64,000 nt of DNA from DASQMT01 sp963835735 (lineage in GTDB: Bacteria; Actinomycetota; Thermoleophilia; Solirubrobacterales; Solirubrobacteraceae): assembly GCA_963835735.1 (NCBI GenBank), contig CAWIGP010000002.1:620001-684000 (forward strand), in the 5' to 3' direction. The position numbers were made by a program, and so were the translations under genes. The notes below the pieces were generated by a model that was not told the origin of the DNA, searched no databases, and saw only the letters and a program-made list of their open reading frames with translations. Within the stretch, counting starts at the first letter, position 1. Each line of letters starts with the position of its first letter. Below are positions 49,528-58,638 of the stretch, in pieces.

Positions 49528-51612
49528 GTGGCCGCCCGGGTCCTCCTCGTCGCGACGGCGGTCCTGCTCGTTGCCACCGCGCTCGCGGCCTACACGTGGC
49601 GCGCGCTGTTCGACACCGACCAGTTCGCCAACCGGGCGACGGCGGCCCTCCAGGACGACGACGTGCGCCGGCTCGTCGCCGATCGCGTGACCGACGACCT
49701 GCTGCTACGCGCGCAGCCCGATCTGCTCGCCGCCCGGCCGATCATCACGTCGGCGGTCGGCGGGATCGTCGGCGGGGACGCCTTCGCCGCGCTGTTCAGA
49801 CGCGCCGCGATCAACGCGCACAGCGCCGTGTTCCAGCGCGACAGGGACACGTTCGCACTGGCGCTCGTCGACGTGGGCGTGATCGTGACGGAGGCGCTGC
49901 GCCAGTTTCAGCCCGAGCTGGCGGCCCAGCTCGAGGCCGACCGCCCAGCCGGCGTGCTCGACCTCGACCTCGGCAGCTTCACCGGCGACCTCGCCCGGCT
50001 CGCGGAGCAGATCCGGGCGATCGCCTGGCTGCTCGCCGCGCTGACGCTCGCATGCGCCGCCGGGGCGGTGGCGCTGTCGGCCGACCGGCGCCGCGCCGTG
50101 GCGAACCTCGGCGTCGCGGTGAGCGCCGCCGGCGTCGCGATCGTGCTGGTAACGGTCGTGGCGAAGGCGATCGTGCTGGCGGCTGTGAACCACGGCGACG
50201 ACGCCGCTGCGGGCGCAGTCTGGGACGCTTTCGCCGCCGATCTGCGCACCGCCGGATGGCTGATCGCGGGCGCCGGCGCGGTCGTGGCGGCCGCGGCGGT
50301 CTCGCTGATCCGGCCGATCGAGGTCGAGGAGCCGCTGCGCGCCGCGTGGCGGGTGGTGACGAGCGAGCCGGAGCGGACGTGGGCGCGCCTGCTTCGCGGC
50401 GCCGCGCTAGCCGCCGTCGGCGTGTTCGTCATCGTGGAGCCGTCGCAGGCGCTGCTGATCGCGGTCACGCTCGTCGGCATCTACGTGCTCTACAAGGGCC
50501 TCGAGGCGCTGTTGCGGGCGCTCGGCCCCCCGCCGGAGTACGCCGTGCGGCGGCCGGCGCTACGGCTCCGCTGGCTCGCGGTCCCGGCGGCGGCCGCCGC
50601 GCTGATCGCCGCGGCGACGGCCGCCTACGCCGGCACCGGCGCGCTCGACGAGCCGCCGCCCGACGTCGATCGCTGCAACGGGCACGTCGCCCTGTGCGAC
50701 CGACGACTCGACGAGGTCGTGCTGCCCGCTACGCACAACTCGATGTCGGTGCCGCTCCCCGGCTGGTTCGCCGCGCTCCAGGAGCGCCCGATCGGCGCGC
50801 AGCTCGAGGACGGGATCCGCGGGCTGCTGTTCGATACGCACTACGCCGACCGGCTCCCCAACGGCAGGACGCGCACGTTCTTCACCAGCGACGGCACGCT
50901 CGGTCAGGCGGTCGAGCAGGATGCGGTGAGCCCGGAGAGCATCGCCGCCGCGCAGCGGCTTCGCGGGCGGCTCGGGTTCCGCGGCTCCGGCGTCCGCGGC
51001 ATGTACCTGTGCCACACGTTCTGCGAGCTGGGCTCGACGCCGCTGGGAGAAGTACTCGACGACATGCGCGACTTCCTCGTCACCCACCCCGGCGAGGTCG
51101 TCGTCGTGATCAACCAGGACTACGTCACGCCCGCCGACTTCACCGGCGCGGTCGAGGACGCGGGCCTGGCCGACTACACGTTCACGCCGCCGAGCACCGG
51201 TCCGTGGCCGACGCTGCGCGACCTGATCGACCGCGGCGAGCGGCTGCTGCTGCTGGCCGAGAACCACGCCGGCGCCCAGCCCTGGTACCAGCCCGCGTTC
51301 GCCCGCATCACCGAGGACACGCCGTTCACGTTCACCCGGCCGGAGCAGCTGCTCGACCCGGACCGCCTCGCGGCGAGCTGCCGCCCCAACCGCGGGCCGC
51401 CCGACGCCCCGCTGTTCCTGATCAACCACTGGATCAACACCGACCCGGTGCCGCTGCCGAGCAACGCCACGCGCGTCAACGCCGCCCAGCCACTTCTCCG
51501 GCGCGTGCGCGTCTGCGACCGCGAACGCGATACACGCGTGAATCTGCTCGCCGTCGACTTCTACCGCCGCGGCGACCTCTTCGCGGTCGTCGACGAGCTC
51601 AACGGCGTCTGA
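49528..51612 (+). CDS. Membrane protein fused to PI-PLC-X-like phosphodiesterase domain
   Basis: 694 residues from GTG 49528. The N-terminal half (about 1-370) has a leading anchor (VLLVATAVLLVATALAAYTW), an extracytoplasmic helical region and about six more hydrophobic segments. After the last segment (near 350-370) the C-terminal 315 residues form a PLC-like phosphodiesterase TIM barrel: LPATHNSMSVP with the first catalytic His, GIRGLLFDTHY, and VVVVINQDYVTP. A disulfide-like pair in LCHTFCELG fits an exported domain. It likely cleaves phosphodiesters of lipids or wall polymers on the outer face (inference). Confidence 0.82.
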   Translation: MAARVLLVATAVLLVATALAAYTWRALFDTDQFANRATAALQDDDVRRLVADRVTDDLLLRAQPDLLAARPIITSAVGGIVGGDAFAALFRRAAINAHSAVFQRDRDTFALALVDVGVIVTEALRQFQPELAAQLEADRPAGVLDLDLGSFTGDLARLAEQIRAIAWLLAALTLACAAGAVALSADRRRAVANLGVAVSAAGVAIVLVTVVAKAIVLAAVNHGDDAAAGAVWDAFAADLRTAGWLIAGAGAVVAAAAVSLIRPIEVEEPLRAAWRVVTSEPERTWARLLRGAALAAVGVFVIVEPSQALLIAVTLVGIYVLYKGLEALLRALGPPPEYAVRRPALRLRWLAVPAAAAALIAAATAAYAGTGALDEPPPDVDRCNGHVALCDRRLDEVVLPATHNSMSVPLPGWFAALQERPIGAQLEDGIRGLLFDTHYADRLPNGRTRTFFTSDGTLGQAVEQDAVSPESIAAAQRLRGRLGFRGSGVRGMYLCHTFCELGSTPLGEVLDDMRDFLVTHPGEVVVVINQDYVTPADFTGAVEDAGLADYTFTPPSTGPWPTLRDLIDRGERLLLLAENHAGAQPWYQPAFARITEDTPFTFTRPEQLLDPDRLAASCRPNRGPPDAPLFLINHWINTDPVPLPSNATRVNAAQPLLRRVRVCDRERDTRVNLLAVDFYRRGDLFAVVDELNGV

Positions 51613-51662
51613 CGATCGCGGCTTGACGGTCGCGCGTGCGCGACGTAGCGTCGCCGGGCCTG

Positions 51663-52265
51663 ATGCGAAAGCTCCAGACACAGGGCGTCCACCACATCAC
51701 GATCGTGGGCGCCGACCGCCGTACGTCGATCGACTTCTGGGAGGGCGTGCTCGGCATGCCGTTCGTGTTCGAGCAGCCGAACCTCGACAACGCGTCCGAG
51801 AGCCATCTCTACTTCGACCCGGGCGACGGCCGCCTGATCACGATCTTCACCAACGAGGAGCGCGAGGCCGACCCGGCGCGCACTTCGACCGACCCGGGCT
51901 GCGTGCACCACGTCGCGCTCGCGGTCTCGCGCGCCACGTTCCTGCAGGCCGTCGAGCGGCTCGACGAGCGCGGGATCCGCCACAGCGGCGTCAAGGACCG
52001 CGGCTTCATGGACTCGATCTACTTCGAGGACCCGCTCGGACTGCTGATCGAGCTCGCGTCGTACCGCTTCGAGCCGCCGCACGGCCACACGCACGCCGAC
52101 GTGCTGCTCGAGGCGCACAGGATCCGGGTCGAGCGCGGCGACCACCACATCGCCCCGATCCACGTCGCCGACGCGATCGAGGCGATCGTCAGCCGGTCAC
52201 AGGCGTCGCTCTCGGACAACCGCTCACCGCAGGATCCGTATCGCAGTAGAACGCCCAGCTCGTGA
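51663..52265 (+). CDS. VOC-family dioxygenase-like protein
   Basis: 200 residues from ATG 51663 (an earlier GTG at 51636 is possible). Two VOC modules: GVHHITIVGADRRTSIDFWEGV and CVHHVALAVSRATFLQAVERL. Metal ligands are plausible as the first His of HHIT, the His of HHVA, and Glu in LLIELASYRFEP, the pattern of type I extradiol dioxygenases and ring-cleavage relatives. Substrate unknown. It precedes the GST gene by 10 bases, as in aromatic or electrophile catabolism units (inference). Confidence 0.85.
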   Translation: MRKLQTQGVHHITIVGADRRTSIDFWEGVLGMPFVFEQPNLDNASESHLYFDPGDGRLITIFTNEEREADPARTSTDPGCVHHVALAVSRATFLQAVERLDERGIRHSGVKDRGFMDSIYFEDPLGLLIELASYRFEPPHGHTHADVLLEAHRIRVERGDHHIAPIHVADAIEAIVSRSQASLSDNRSPQDPYRSRTPSS

Positions 52266-52275
52266 GGAGGAGCAA

Positions 52276-52968
52276 ATGGCCGACAACACGCTCAGCATCC
52301 TGACGCCGAGCGTCAACAACCTCACCGCGCGCATCTTCGTGCGGACCGCGGGTCTCGACTTCGAGGAGATCGACGTGTGGGGGAAGAAGGACGAGCCGGA
52401 GTTCGTGCGCAAGGATCCGGCCCAGCTCACGCCGATGCTCGAGGAGGCGGGGCTGCCGAAGGGCTCGATGTGGGAGAGCTGCGCGATCATGCAGTACCTC
52501 TGCAACAAGCACGGGCTCGACGAGCTGTACCCGACCGACCCGGGCGAGCGGGCGATGACCGACAGCGCGATGTTCTACCTGGTCGGCACGCTCTATCCGC
52601 TCGTCGCCCGCGCCACGTACCCGACGCTCGGCTTCCCGCAGTACCCGGGCGAGGTCGCGACGTCCGAGGCCGACGAGGAGCTGAAGGCGAAGGCGCAGCG
52701 GGACGCCGAGGCCGCGATCGCGGCGCCGCTGGACGCCTACCGGGCGTTCTTCCTGGAGGGCAAGCGGTTCATCGGCGGCGACTCGCCTTCGATCGCCGAC
52801 ATCCGGCTGGCGGCCACGCTCGAGTTCCTGCGCGCGATCGACTACGACTTCCCGAGCTGGGCCGACCAGTACATGAGCGCGATGGAGGCGGCCCTCGGCG
52901 AGGCGTACTCGGAGCCGGCCACCGACGTGCGCGGCTACATCGCGAGCGTGAAGGCGCCGGCCGGCTGA
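52276..52968 (+). CDS. Glutathione S-transferase-like protein
   Basis: 230 residues from ATG 52276 with GGAGGAG upstream. An N-terminal thioredoxin-like domain (about 1-80: LSILTPSVNNLTARIFVRTAG, LTPMLEEAG, WESCAIMQYLCNKHG) is followed by the all-helical C-terminal domain (FIGGDSPSIADIRLAATLEFL). SxxN near residue 12 replaces a classic Ser/Cys catalytic pair. Actinobacteria generally lack glutathione, so it may use another thiol (inference). Confidence 0.88.
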   Translation: MADNTLSILTPSVNNLTARIFVRTAGLDFEEIDVWGKKDEPEFVRKDPAQLTPMLEEAGLPKGSMWESCAIMQYLCNKHGLDELYPTDPGERAMTDSAMFYLVGTLYPLVARATYPTLGFPQYPGEVATSEADEELKAKAQRDAEAAIAAPLDAYRAFFLEGKRFIGGDSPSIADIRLAATLEFLRAIDYDFPSWADQYMSAMEAALGEAYSEPATDVRGYIASVKAPAG

Positions 52969-52998
52969 GCGCGTCGCTGCGCCGCCCGGACGAGGCGG

Positions 52999-54027
52999 TC
53001 ATCCGCGCTCCCGCAGGAGCGGCCCGAACGGGTCGGAGTACGGCTGGAACGGCTTCGGGAACGCGGCGATCGCGCGCTCGACGTTGTCCTTCGTCAGGAG
53101 CGCGATCGGCGCGTCGACTCTCGCCGGCAGCTTCGCGCCGCGGGCCGCCGCGGCGCATGCCTCGACCGCCATCTCCCCCATGACGTAGGGGTACTGGGAG
53201 ACGGTCGCGCTCATCGCTCCCGCCCGGACTGCGTCGAGCGCTTCGGCGAGACCGTCCATCCCGATCACCCTGACCTCGCCGGTCTTGCCCACGGCGCGGA
53301 GGGCGTCGGCGATGCCCAGGGCCATGCTGTCGCTCGCGGCGAAGAAGCCGGAGAGACGCGGGTGCGCGCGAAGGATCCGCCCGGCAGCGATCTCGGCCTC
53401 CGTGCGGTCGTAGTCGGCATTGACCCGCGCGACCACCCGCACGCGTGATCCCTGGATGCCATGCTCGAATCCGCTCAGGCGGACGCCGCTGTTGACGTTG
53501 CGCGCCTGCCCGCCGGCGAGCGCCACCTCGCCGCCGTCGGGGAGCAACTTGGTCATCTGGTCACCTGCGAGCTTGCCGGCCGAGAAGTCGTCCGTTCCGA
53601 TGTAGGTGCGGATCCGCACACCGGCGCGCTCAGCCGCCGCGGGGTCGACCGGGCTGTCGACGTTGACGATGGGGCGCCTGACGCCGCGCAAGGCGGCGAC
53701 CAGGTTCGTCCCCGCGATCGGGTTGACCACATAGCAGTCCTTCCGCTCGGCGACGAGCGCTCGGACCTGCGCGGCCTGGGCGGCGTCCTCGGTGTTGCTC
53801 GTGACCGATCGGACTGCGGCATGCACGTCGAGTTGCGCGGCCTCGGCTCTCGCCCCTTCGTAGATCGCGAGGAAGAAGGGCTCCGCGACGTAGTTGAGCA
53901 CCACCCCGATCCGGACGGGAGCCGGCTCGGTCCCGCCGCCGTGGGCGGGAGGGGGTTCGGCCTCGGCGGCGCACCCCGCAGCAACAACCGCCGAAACGGC
54001 CGCAACCGCGAACGGCCAGATCTTCAC
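52999..54027 (-). CDS. Periplasmic-binding-protein-like lipoprotein (RbsB/sugar-binding type), no adjacent transporter
   Basis: 342 residues from GTG 54027 with GAGAGGG upstream. Lipobox VAAGC (Cys about 19). The mature part is a type I binding fold: VRIGVVLNYVAEPFFLAIYEGARAE, CYVVNPIAGTNLVAAL, YIGTDDFSAGKLAGDQMTKL, VRVIGMDGLAEAL. No ABC permease or ATPase lies near it. It is divergent from a sensor kinase whose N-terminal domain is extracytoplasmic, so it may deliver a ligand to that sensor (inference). Confidence 0.85.
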   Translation of the reverse strand: MKIWPFAVAAVSAVVAAGCAAEAEPPPAHGGGTEPAPVRIGVVLNYVAEPFFLAIYEGARAEAAQLDVHAAVRSVTSNTEDAAQAAQVRALVAERKDCYVVNPIAGTNLVAALRGVRRPIVNVDSPVDPAAAERAGVRIRTYIGTDDFSAGKLAGDQMTKLLPDGGEVALAGGQARNVNSGVRLSGFEHGIQGSRVRVVARVNADYDRTEAEIAAGRILRAHPRLSGFFAASDSMALGIADALRAVGKTGEVRVIGMDGLAEALDAVRAGAMSATVSQYPYVMGEMAVEACAAAARGAKLPARVDAPIALLTKDNVERAIAAFPKPFQPYSDPFGPLLRERG

Positions 54028-54075
54028 TCAGACCCTCTCGATCGAGTGGCCGTCACGCTAGCGCAGCGAGCGCCG

Positions 54076-56517
54076 ATGCTCAAAGCCGCCTTCCCCGTGC
54101 TATTGCGATGGAGCACAATTGTCTCGGTGTCCCGGAAACCTTGGGGCCTGACGCCGCGACAGATCGCGCCGGTGGCGTTGGTGCTCGCGCTGACTGTTGC
54201 GGGTTTCATCGGAGCCCGCCTCCTCGGCGAGCGAGACGCGCGACGCGACTCCGAGCACCGCGCCGCGATCGCGGCGGCGCAGATCCGGGCGCGCGTCGAG
54301 CAAGGGGTCTCCCTCGCCGAGCGGCTGCGCCGGTTCATGGTGGGCGTCGCCGGACCGGGGGTCACGAGCGACGAGTTCGTGCGCAACACGTCGAGATGGC
54401 TCAGCCCGGGCGGATTCCCGGCCGCCGCGTGGGTCGAGCAGGTTCCGGCCTCGCGGCGCGCGGCGTACGAGCAGCGGATCGGCCGCCCCATCGTGACGCG
54501 GGACCGGCGAGGCGGGTTCACGCCCGCCGGATCGCGGTCGTCGTATCTGCCGGCGACGCTGGTGTCCCGCATCCCTCCCATGGCGCAGCCCGGGATCGAT
54601 CTCGGCGTCGAATCCGGCATGGCCCCGGCGCTGGCGCGTGCGAGCAGGCTCTATGACGCGGGCGCAACTCCCCTGGCGACCCTGACAGACGGCACGAGCG
54701 GGCTCTTCCTCGTCAGGCTGGCTCCACGCCTGACCGGGGGTGTCGTGGAACCGGGGTACGTCGTGGTGTTCGCGTCGGAGCTGTGGCTGCGGACGGCGGT
54801 CACGGACACGGCGGCGCTCGAGCTCACGATCGGCGGCGTCTCCACCGGAACGCGTATCGGCGCGGAAGCCGTCCACGACATGTTCACGATGGCGGGACAG
54901 CGATTCGACGTGGCGGTGCCGCTGGAACCGGTGAAGGGGGCCGCGGCGGTGCTGCCATGGATCATCCTCGCAGCCGGCCTCGTCCTCGCCGTGCTCGCTG
55001 GCGCGCTCCGAGTAAACGCGGCGCGACGCGCCAGGGCGCAGGACGAGCTGGACCGCATCTTCACGCTCTCTCCGGACCTGATCACGGTCGCCGACTTCGA
55101 CGGAAAATTCACGCGCATCAACCCGGCCGTCGAGGAGGTTCTCGGCTACACGCAGGACGAGCTTCTCGCGCGACCGTACCTCGATCTCGTCCATCCGGAC
55201 GACCGCGAGCGGACGGCGGCGGAGGCGGCCGCGATCGGTCAGGGAAAGACGGCGCTGTCGTTCGAGAACCGCTACATCCGCAAGGACGGCTCGCCTCGGG
55301 TACTCGAGTGGACGACGACGCCGGTGGTCGAGGACAGGGTCATGTACGCGGTGGCACGGGACGTGACCGAGCGCCGGCAGGCCGAGACCGAGCTGGAGCG
55401 GCTTGTTGCCGAGCAGGCGGCGCTGCGACGCGTGGCGACGCTCGTCGCGAAGGGCGTGCCGGCGGCAGAGGTGTTCGCAGCCGTCGCCGACGAGCTCGAG
55501 CGGCTCCTCGACGCCCAGGCCACGATGATCGCGCGGATCGAACCTGACGGGACGGTGAGCATCGTCGCCAGCAGCGGCAGGGCGAGCGAGCCGCTGCCGG
55601 CGGGCACTCGCCTTCCGCTCCAGCCGGGCATGGTGCTGGCCGAGGTGATGCGAACCGGCCAGGCGGCTCGCATCGACGTTGACAGCGCCGCTTCCGGGTT
55701 CATCGCTCAGGTGTTGAGACGGATGGGGATCCGTTGCTCCGTAGCGGCCCCGATCGTGGTCGAGGGCTCGCTCTGGGGCTCGATGGGCGCCGCGACGGAG
55801 CGTGAACAGTTTCCTCCGGACGCCGAGCAGCGATTGGCGGAGTTCACCGAGCTCGCCGGGACCGCGATCGCGAATGCGGAGAGCAGGTCCGAGCTCATCG
55901 CCTCTCGGGCGCGCGTCGTCGCCGCGTCGGACCAGACTCGCCGACAGATCGAGCGAGACCTTCACGACGGAGCGCAACAGCGCCTGGTCCATACGGTGAT
56001 CACACTCAAGCTCGCGTCCGAGGCGCTCGAGGCAGACGGTGACGGGGCACCCGCCCTCGTCGCCGAGGCACTGGAGCAGGCCGAGCGCGCGAACGTCGAG
56101 CTCCGCGAGCTCGTGCAGGGGATCCTGCCGCCGGTGCTCACGCGGGGTGGGCTGCCCGCGGCCGTCGAGTCGCTCGCCGCCCGGATGCCGCTGCCGGTCG
56201 AGATCGACGTGGCCGTGGGCCGGTTTGCCGCTGCGGTCGAGGCGACCGCCTACTTCGTCGTCGCCGAGGCGCTCACCAATGTCGCCAAGCATGCCGACGC
56301 CAAGCACGCGACCGTCGCGGCGCGCGTCGACGACGGCACCCTCCAGCTCCGGGTGCGCGATGACGGCATCGGCGGCGCCCGAACCGACGGCAGCGGGTTC
56401 GTCGGGCTGGCGGACCGGCTCGCCGTCTTCGACGGCCACCTCCGGGTCGAGAGCCCGACCGACGGCGGGACGCTGGTCGCCGCCGACATCCCCCTAAGCT
56501 CGTCAGCTCCGCGCTGA
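54076..56517 (+). CDS. Sensor histidine kinase: CHASE-like, PAS, GAF, HisKA_3, HATPase
   Basis: 813 residues from ATG 54076; the GTG at 54127 is a good alternative that leaves room for a promoter. Order: membrane segment (about 35-52), CHASE-like extracytoplasmic domain (about 70-290), second membrane segment (about 298-318), PAS (about 325-440: LSPDLITVADFDGKFTRINPA), GAF (about 460-605), dimerisation domain with RRQIERDLHDGAQQRLVH (phospho-His in LHD) and HATPase (LTNVAKHADA, RDDGIGGA, GFVGLADRL). The kinase is NarL-partner type, but no response regulator gene is adjacent. Its 3' end overlaps the agmatinase gene by 15 bases. Confidence 0.9.
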   Translation: MLKAAFPVLLRWSTIVSVSRKPWGLTPRQIAPVALVLALTVAGFIGARLLGERDARRDSEHRAAIAAAQIRARVEQGVSLAERLRRFMVGVAGPGVTSDEFVRNTSRWLSPGGFPAAAWVEQVPASRRAAYEQRIGRPIVTRDRRGGFTPAGSRSSYLPATLVSRIPPMAQPGIDLGVESGMAPALARASRLYDAGATPLATLTDGTSGLFLVRLAPRLTGGVVEPGYVVVFASELWLRTAVTDTAALELTIGGVSTGTRIGAEAVHDMFTMAGQRFDVAVPLEPVKGAAAVLPWIILAAGLVLAVLAGALRVNAARRARAQDELDRIFTLSPDLITVADFDGKFTRINPAVEEVLGYTQDELLARPYLDLVHPDDRERTAAEAAAIGQGKTALSFENRYIRKDGSPRVLEWTTTPVVEDRVMYAVARDVTERRQAETELERLVAEQAALRRVATLVAKGVPAAEVFAAVADELERLLDAQATMIARIEPDGTVSIVASSGRASEPLPAGTRLPLQPGMVLAEVMRTGQAARIDVDSAASGFIAQVLRRMGIRCSVAAPIVVEGSLWGSMGAATEREQFPPDAEQRLAEFTELAGTAIANAESRSELIASRARVVAASDQTRRQIERDLHDGAQQRLVHTVITLKLASEALEADGDGAPALVAEALEQAERANVELRELVQGILPPVLTRGGLPAAVESLAARMPLPVEIDVAVGRFAAAVEATAYFVVAEALTNVAKHADAKHATVAARVDDGTLQLRVRDDGIGGARTDGSGFVGLADRLAVFDGHLRVESPTDGGTLVAADIPLSSSAPR

Positions 56518-57459
56518 GGGGCGTGCGCTGAGCGCGGCCAGCGAGAGCATGTCGTGGCAGGCGCTCGCCGCGAGCCACGCGGTGATCCCGCTCGGGTCGT
56601 ACGGCGGCGACACCTCGACGCAGTCGAAGCCGCGGAAGTCGATCCCGGTCAGCGCGCGCACGTAGGCGAGCGCCTGCCCGCTCGTCGGACCGCCGACCTC
56701 CGGCGTCCCGGTCCCCGGCGCGAACGCCGGGTCGACGAAGTCGATGTCGAACGACAGGAACGCCGGCGCGTCCCCCACGCGCGCGCGCACCCGCGCGCCG
56801 TACTCGTCGGGCGAGAGCCGCTCGAGCTCGGCCCACGGGATCGCGTCGTAGCCCAGCTCGCCCGGCGCGCGCACGTCGGCCTCGCCGTAGAGCGTGCCGC
56901 GCATGCCGGCCTGCACCGAGCGGTGCGGGTCCACGAGCCCCTCCTCGGCAGCGCGCCGGAACACCGTGCCGTGGAAGTAGCGGACGCCGTAGTACGCGTC
57001 CCAGACGTCGGCGTGCGCGTCGAGGTGGACGAGCGCGAGCGGCCCATGCACGCGGGCCGCCGCGCGCAGCTCGGCGAGCACGATCGAGTGGTCGCCGCCG
57101 ACGCACAGCGGCACGACGCCGGCCGCATGCAGCGGCGCCAGGTGCTGCTCGATCCGCTCCAGGCTCTGCTCGTGGTAGCCCGGAACCGTCGGCGCGTCGC
57201 CGTAGTCGACCATCGACAGGCGCTCGACGACGTCGACCTCGAGGTGCGGGTTGTACGGGCGCAGCAGCACCGACGCGCTGCGGACGGCCTCGGGCCCGAA
57301 GCGCGCGCCGGACCGGAACGACACGGCGTCGTCGGTCGGAACGCCGACGAACGCGACGTCGACGTCCTCGGTCGTCAGCAGGTACGGCAGCCGCATGAAC
57401 GTGCGCGGGCCGGTGAAGCGCGGAGCGATCGTGGGGTCGGGCGGGCGGTGGTGCGTCAT
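56503..57459 (-). CDS. Agmatinase/arginase-family ureohydrolase
   Basis: 318 residues from ATG 57459. Binuclear Mn motifs are complete: VGGDHSIVLAEL, LVHLDAHADVWDAY and LSFDIDFVDPAFAPGTGTPE. Family start FVGVPTDDAVSFRSGARFGPEAVR is present. Such enzymes hydrolyse agmatine, arginine or guanidino-acids to urea plus amine. The closing loop FDCVEVSPPYDPSGITAWLAA is agmatinase-like. The exact substrate is unsettled. Cytosolic. Confidence 0.93.
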   Translation of the reverse strand: MTHHRPPDPTIAPRFTGPRTFMRLPYLLTTEDVDVAFVGVPTDDAVSFRSGARFGPEAVRSASVLLRPYNPHLEVDVVERLSMVDYGDAPTVPGYHEQSLERIEQHLAPLHAAGVVPLCVGGDHSIVLAELRAAARVHGPLALVHLDAHADVWDAYYGVRYFHGTVFRRAAEEGLVDPHRSVQAGMRGTLYGEADVRAPGELGYDAIPWAELERLSPDEYGARVRARVGDAPAFLSFDIDFVDPAFAPGTGTPEVGGPTSGQALAYVRALTGIDFRGFDCVEVSPPYDPSGITAWLAASACHDMLSLAALSARPSARS

Positions 57460-57527
57460 CGCCGACGCACGCGAGCGGCATGTAACGCCCGTCGCTGGTG
57501 GCATCAGTGCATCAAAATTATTGGTGC

Positions 57528-57533
57528 TATGAT
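57528..57533 (+). promoter_or_regulatory. Extended -10-like box before the antitoxin gene
   Basis: TGCTATGAT carries TATGAT at 57528-57533 with TG one base ahead, an extended -10 pattern in an unusually AT-rich patch. It lies about 10 bases before the ATG at 57543, so the message would be nearly leaderless. No clear -35. Confidence 0.4.
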
Positions 57534-57542
57534 GCGGAACGG

Positions 57543-57797
57543 ATGCGGACCACGGTGACGCTCGACCCGGACACCCGCCTGCTCGTCGAGCGCGCGATGC
57601 GCGAGCGCGGCCTCTCGTTCAAGGAGGCGGTCAACGAGGCGATCCGTGCCGGTCTCGGAGCGTCCGAAGCGGGCGCGCGCAGCTTCACGACGCCGCGCGA
57701 CCTGGGACCCGCGCGGGTCGACCTGACCAAGGCGCTGCAGATCGCCGGCGAGTTGGAGGACGACGCGCTCGCGCGCCGGCTCGCCGAAGGACGCTGA
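57543..57797 (+). CDS. VapB-type antitoxin
   Basis: 84 residues from ATG 57543. N-terminal ribbon-helix-helix-like start MRTTVTLDPDTRLLVERAMR, then GLSFKEAVNEAIRAGLG, and a C-terminal toxin-wrapping tail (DLTKALQIAGELEDDALARRL). It is followed 5 bases later by a PIN-domain toxin, the classic VapBC order. The dimer likely represses its own promoter. Confidence 0.85.
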   Translation: MRTTVTLDPDTRLLVERAMRERGLSFKEAVNEAIRAGLGASEAGARSFTTPRDLGPARVDLTKALQIAGELEDDALARRLAEGR

Positions 57798-57802
57798 CCG
57801 CC

Positions 57803-58228
57803 GTGGTCATCGTCGACGCGAACGTGCTGCTCTACGCGGTCGACCGCGCGAGCGCGCATCACGAGCGCAGCCGCACCTGGCTGGACGCGTCGCTCGCCGG
57901 GTCCGAGGCGGTCGGGCTCGCCTGGGTGGCGCTGCTGGCATTCATCCGGATCGGCACAAGCCCCGCGGTACTCCCCCACCCGATGACCGCGGACGAGGCG
58001 ACCGGCCAGGCCGAGACCTGGCTCGGCGCACCGGCGGCGGTCGTCGCGCAGCCGACCACGCGGCATGCGGGCGTGCTGCGCGGGCTGCTGCGCGAGAGCG
58101 GGACCGCGGGCAACCTCACCAGCGACGCGCACCTCGCCGCGCTCGCGATCGAGCACGGCGCCGACATCGTCTCCCACGATCGCGACTTCGCGCGCTTCCC
58201 GGGCGTCCGGCACCGCCTGCCCGGCTGA
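57803..58228 (+). CDS. VapC-type PIN-domain toxin (ribonuclease)
   Basis: 141 residues from GTG 57803. PIN acidic residues are present: VIVDANVLLYAVD (first Asp), the middle Glu/Asp region (MTADEATGQAETWL), TSDAHLAALAIEHGADIVSHDRDFARF (last two Asp). VapC toxins cut tRNA or rRNA with Mg2+. Paired with the upstream antitoxin. Confidence 0.88.
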   Translation: MVIVDANVLLYAVDRASAHHERSRTWLDASLAGSEAVGLAWVALLAFIRIGTSPAVLPHPMTADEATGQAETWLGAPAAVVAQPTTRHAGVLRGLLRESGTAGNLTSDAHLAALAIEHGADIVSHDRDFARFPGVRHRLPG

Positions 58229-58235
58229 CCTTCGA

Positions 58236-58595
58236 TCAGCGGTCGCGCAGCGCCCAGAGCGTGCGCTGCTCGGCGAGCGTCAGCAGGCGCCAGCGCTCGC
58301 GTTCGGGCTCCCATACGTAGATCCGGACGTCGCCGCTGCTGCGCACGTCCTTGAGCACATCGACCGTCGCGCGCGTTCCCGCGTCCTCGGCCTTGACCTG
58401 GCCCGACAGCACGTCGACGACCTTGAACCGCCGCGGTTGCGGCTGCTCGGGCGGCGACTCCTCGCGCGGCTGCGGCTTGCCCCGTACGAGCGCGAGCTGG
58501 GGCTTGCCCTCCGGCTCGCGCAGCACCGAGTCGAGCGGCCGCATCTCCGCGCCGGTTCCACTGGGATCCAGATCGAGCACCCACTTCCTTGCCAT
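58236..58595 (-). CDS. Hypothetical protein
   Basis: 119 residues from ATG 58595. Opens MARKWVLDLDPSGTGAEMRP, has a charged Pro/Gln/Arg-rich middle (about 40-56), then a compact end (FKVVDVLSGQVKAEDAG, VRIYVWEPERERWRLLTLAEQ). No Cys and no membrane segment. Family not recognised. It converges with vapC (7-base gap) and is divergent from the oxidoreductase gene. Confidence 0.7.
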   Translation of the reverse strand: MARKWVLDLDPSGTGAEMRPLDSVLREPEGKPQLALVRGKPQPREESPPEQPQPRRFKVVDVLSGQVKAEDAGTRATVDVLKDVRSSGDVRIYVWEPERERWRLLTLAEQRTLWALRDR

Positions 58596-58638
58596 CGCAC
58601 TATCCAGCGTACCGCCGGCGCATGGCATGCTTCTGCGC

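Noticed and set aside
48726..51626. 966-residue frame over nadK and the PLC-like gene
   Set aside because: Arg/Gly/Ala-rich frame-shift shadow of two conserved genes.
54100..56439. 779-residue minus-strand frame opposite the sensor kinase
   Set aside because: No domain motifs; kinase motifs are complete on the plus strand.
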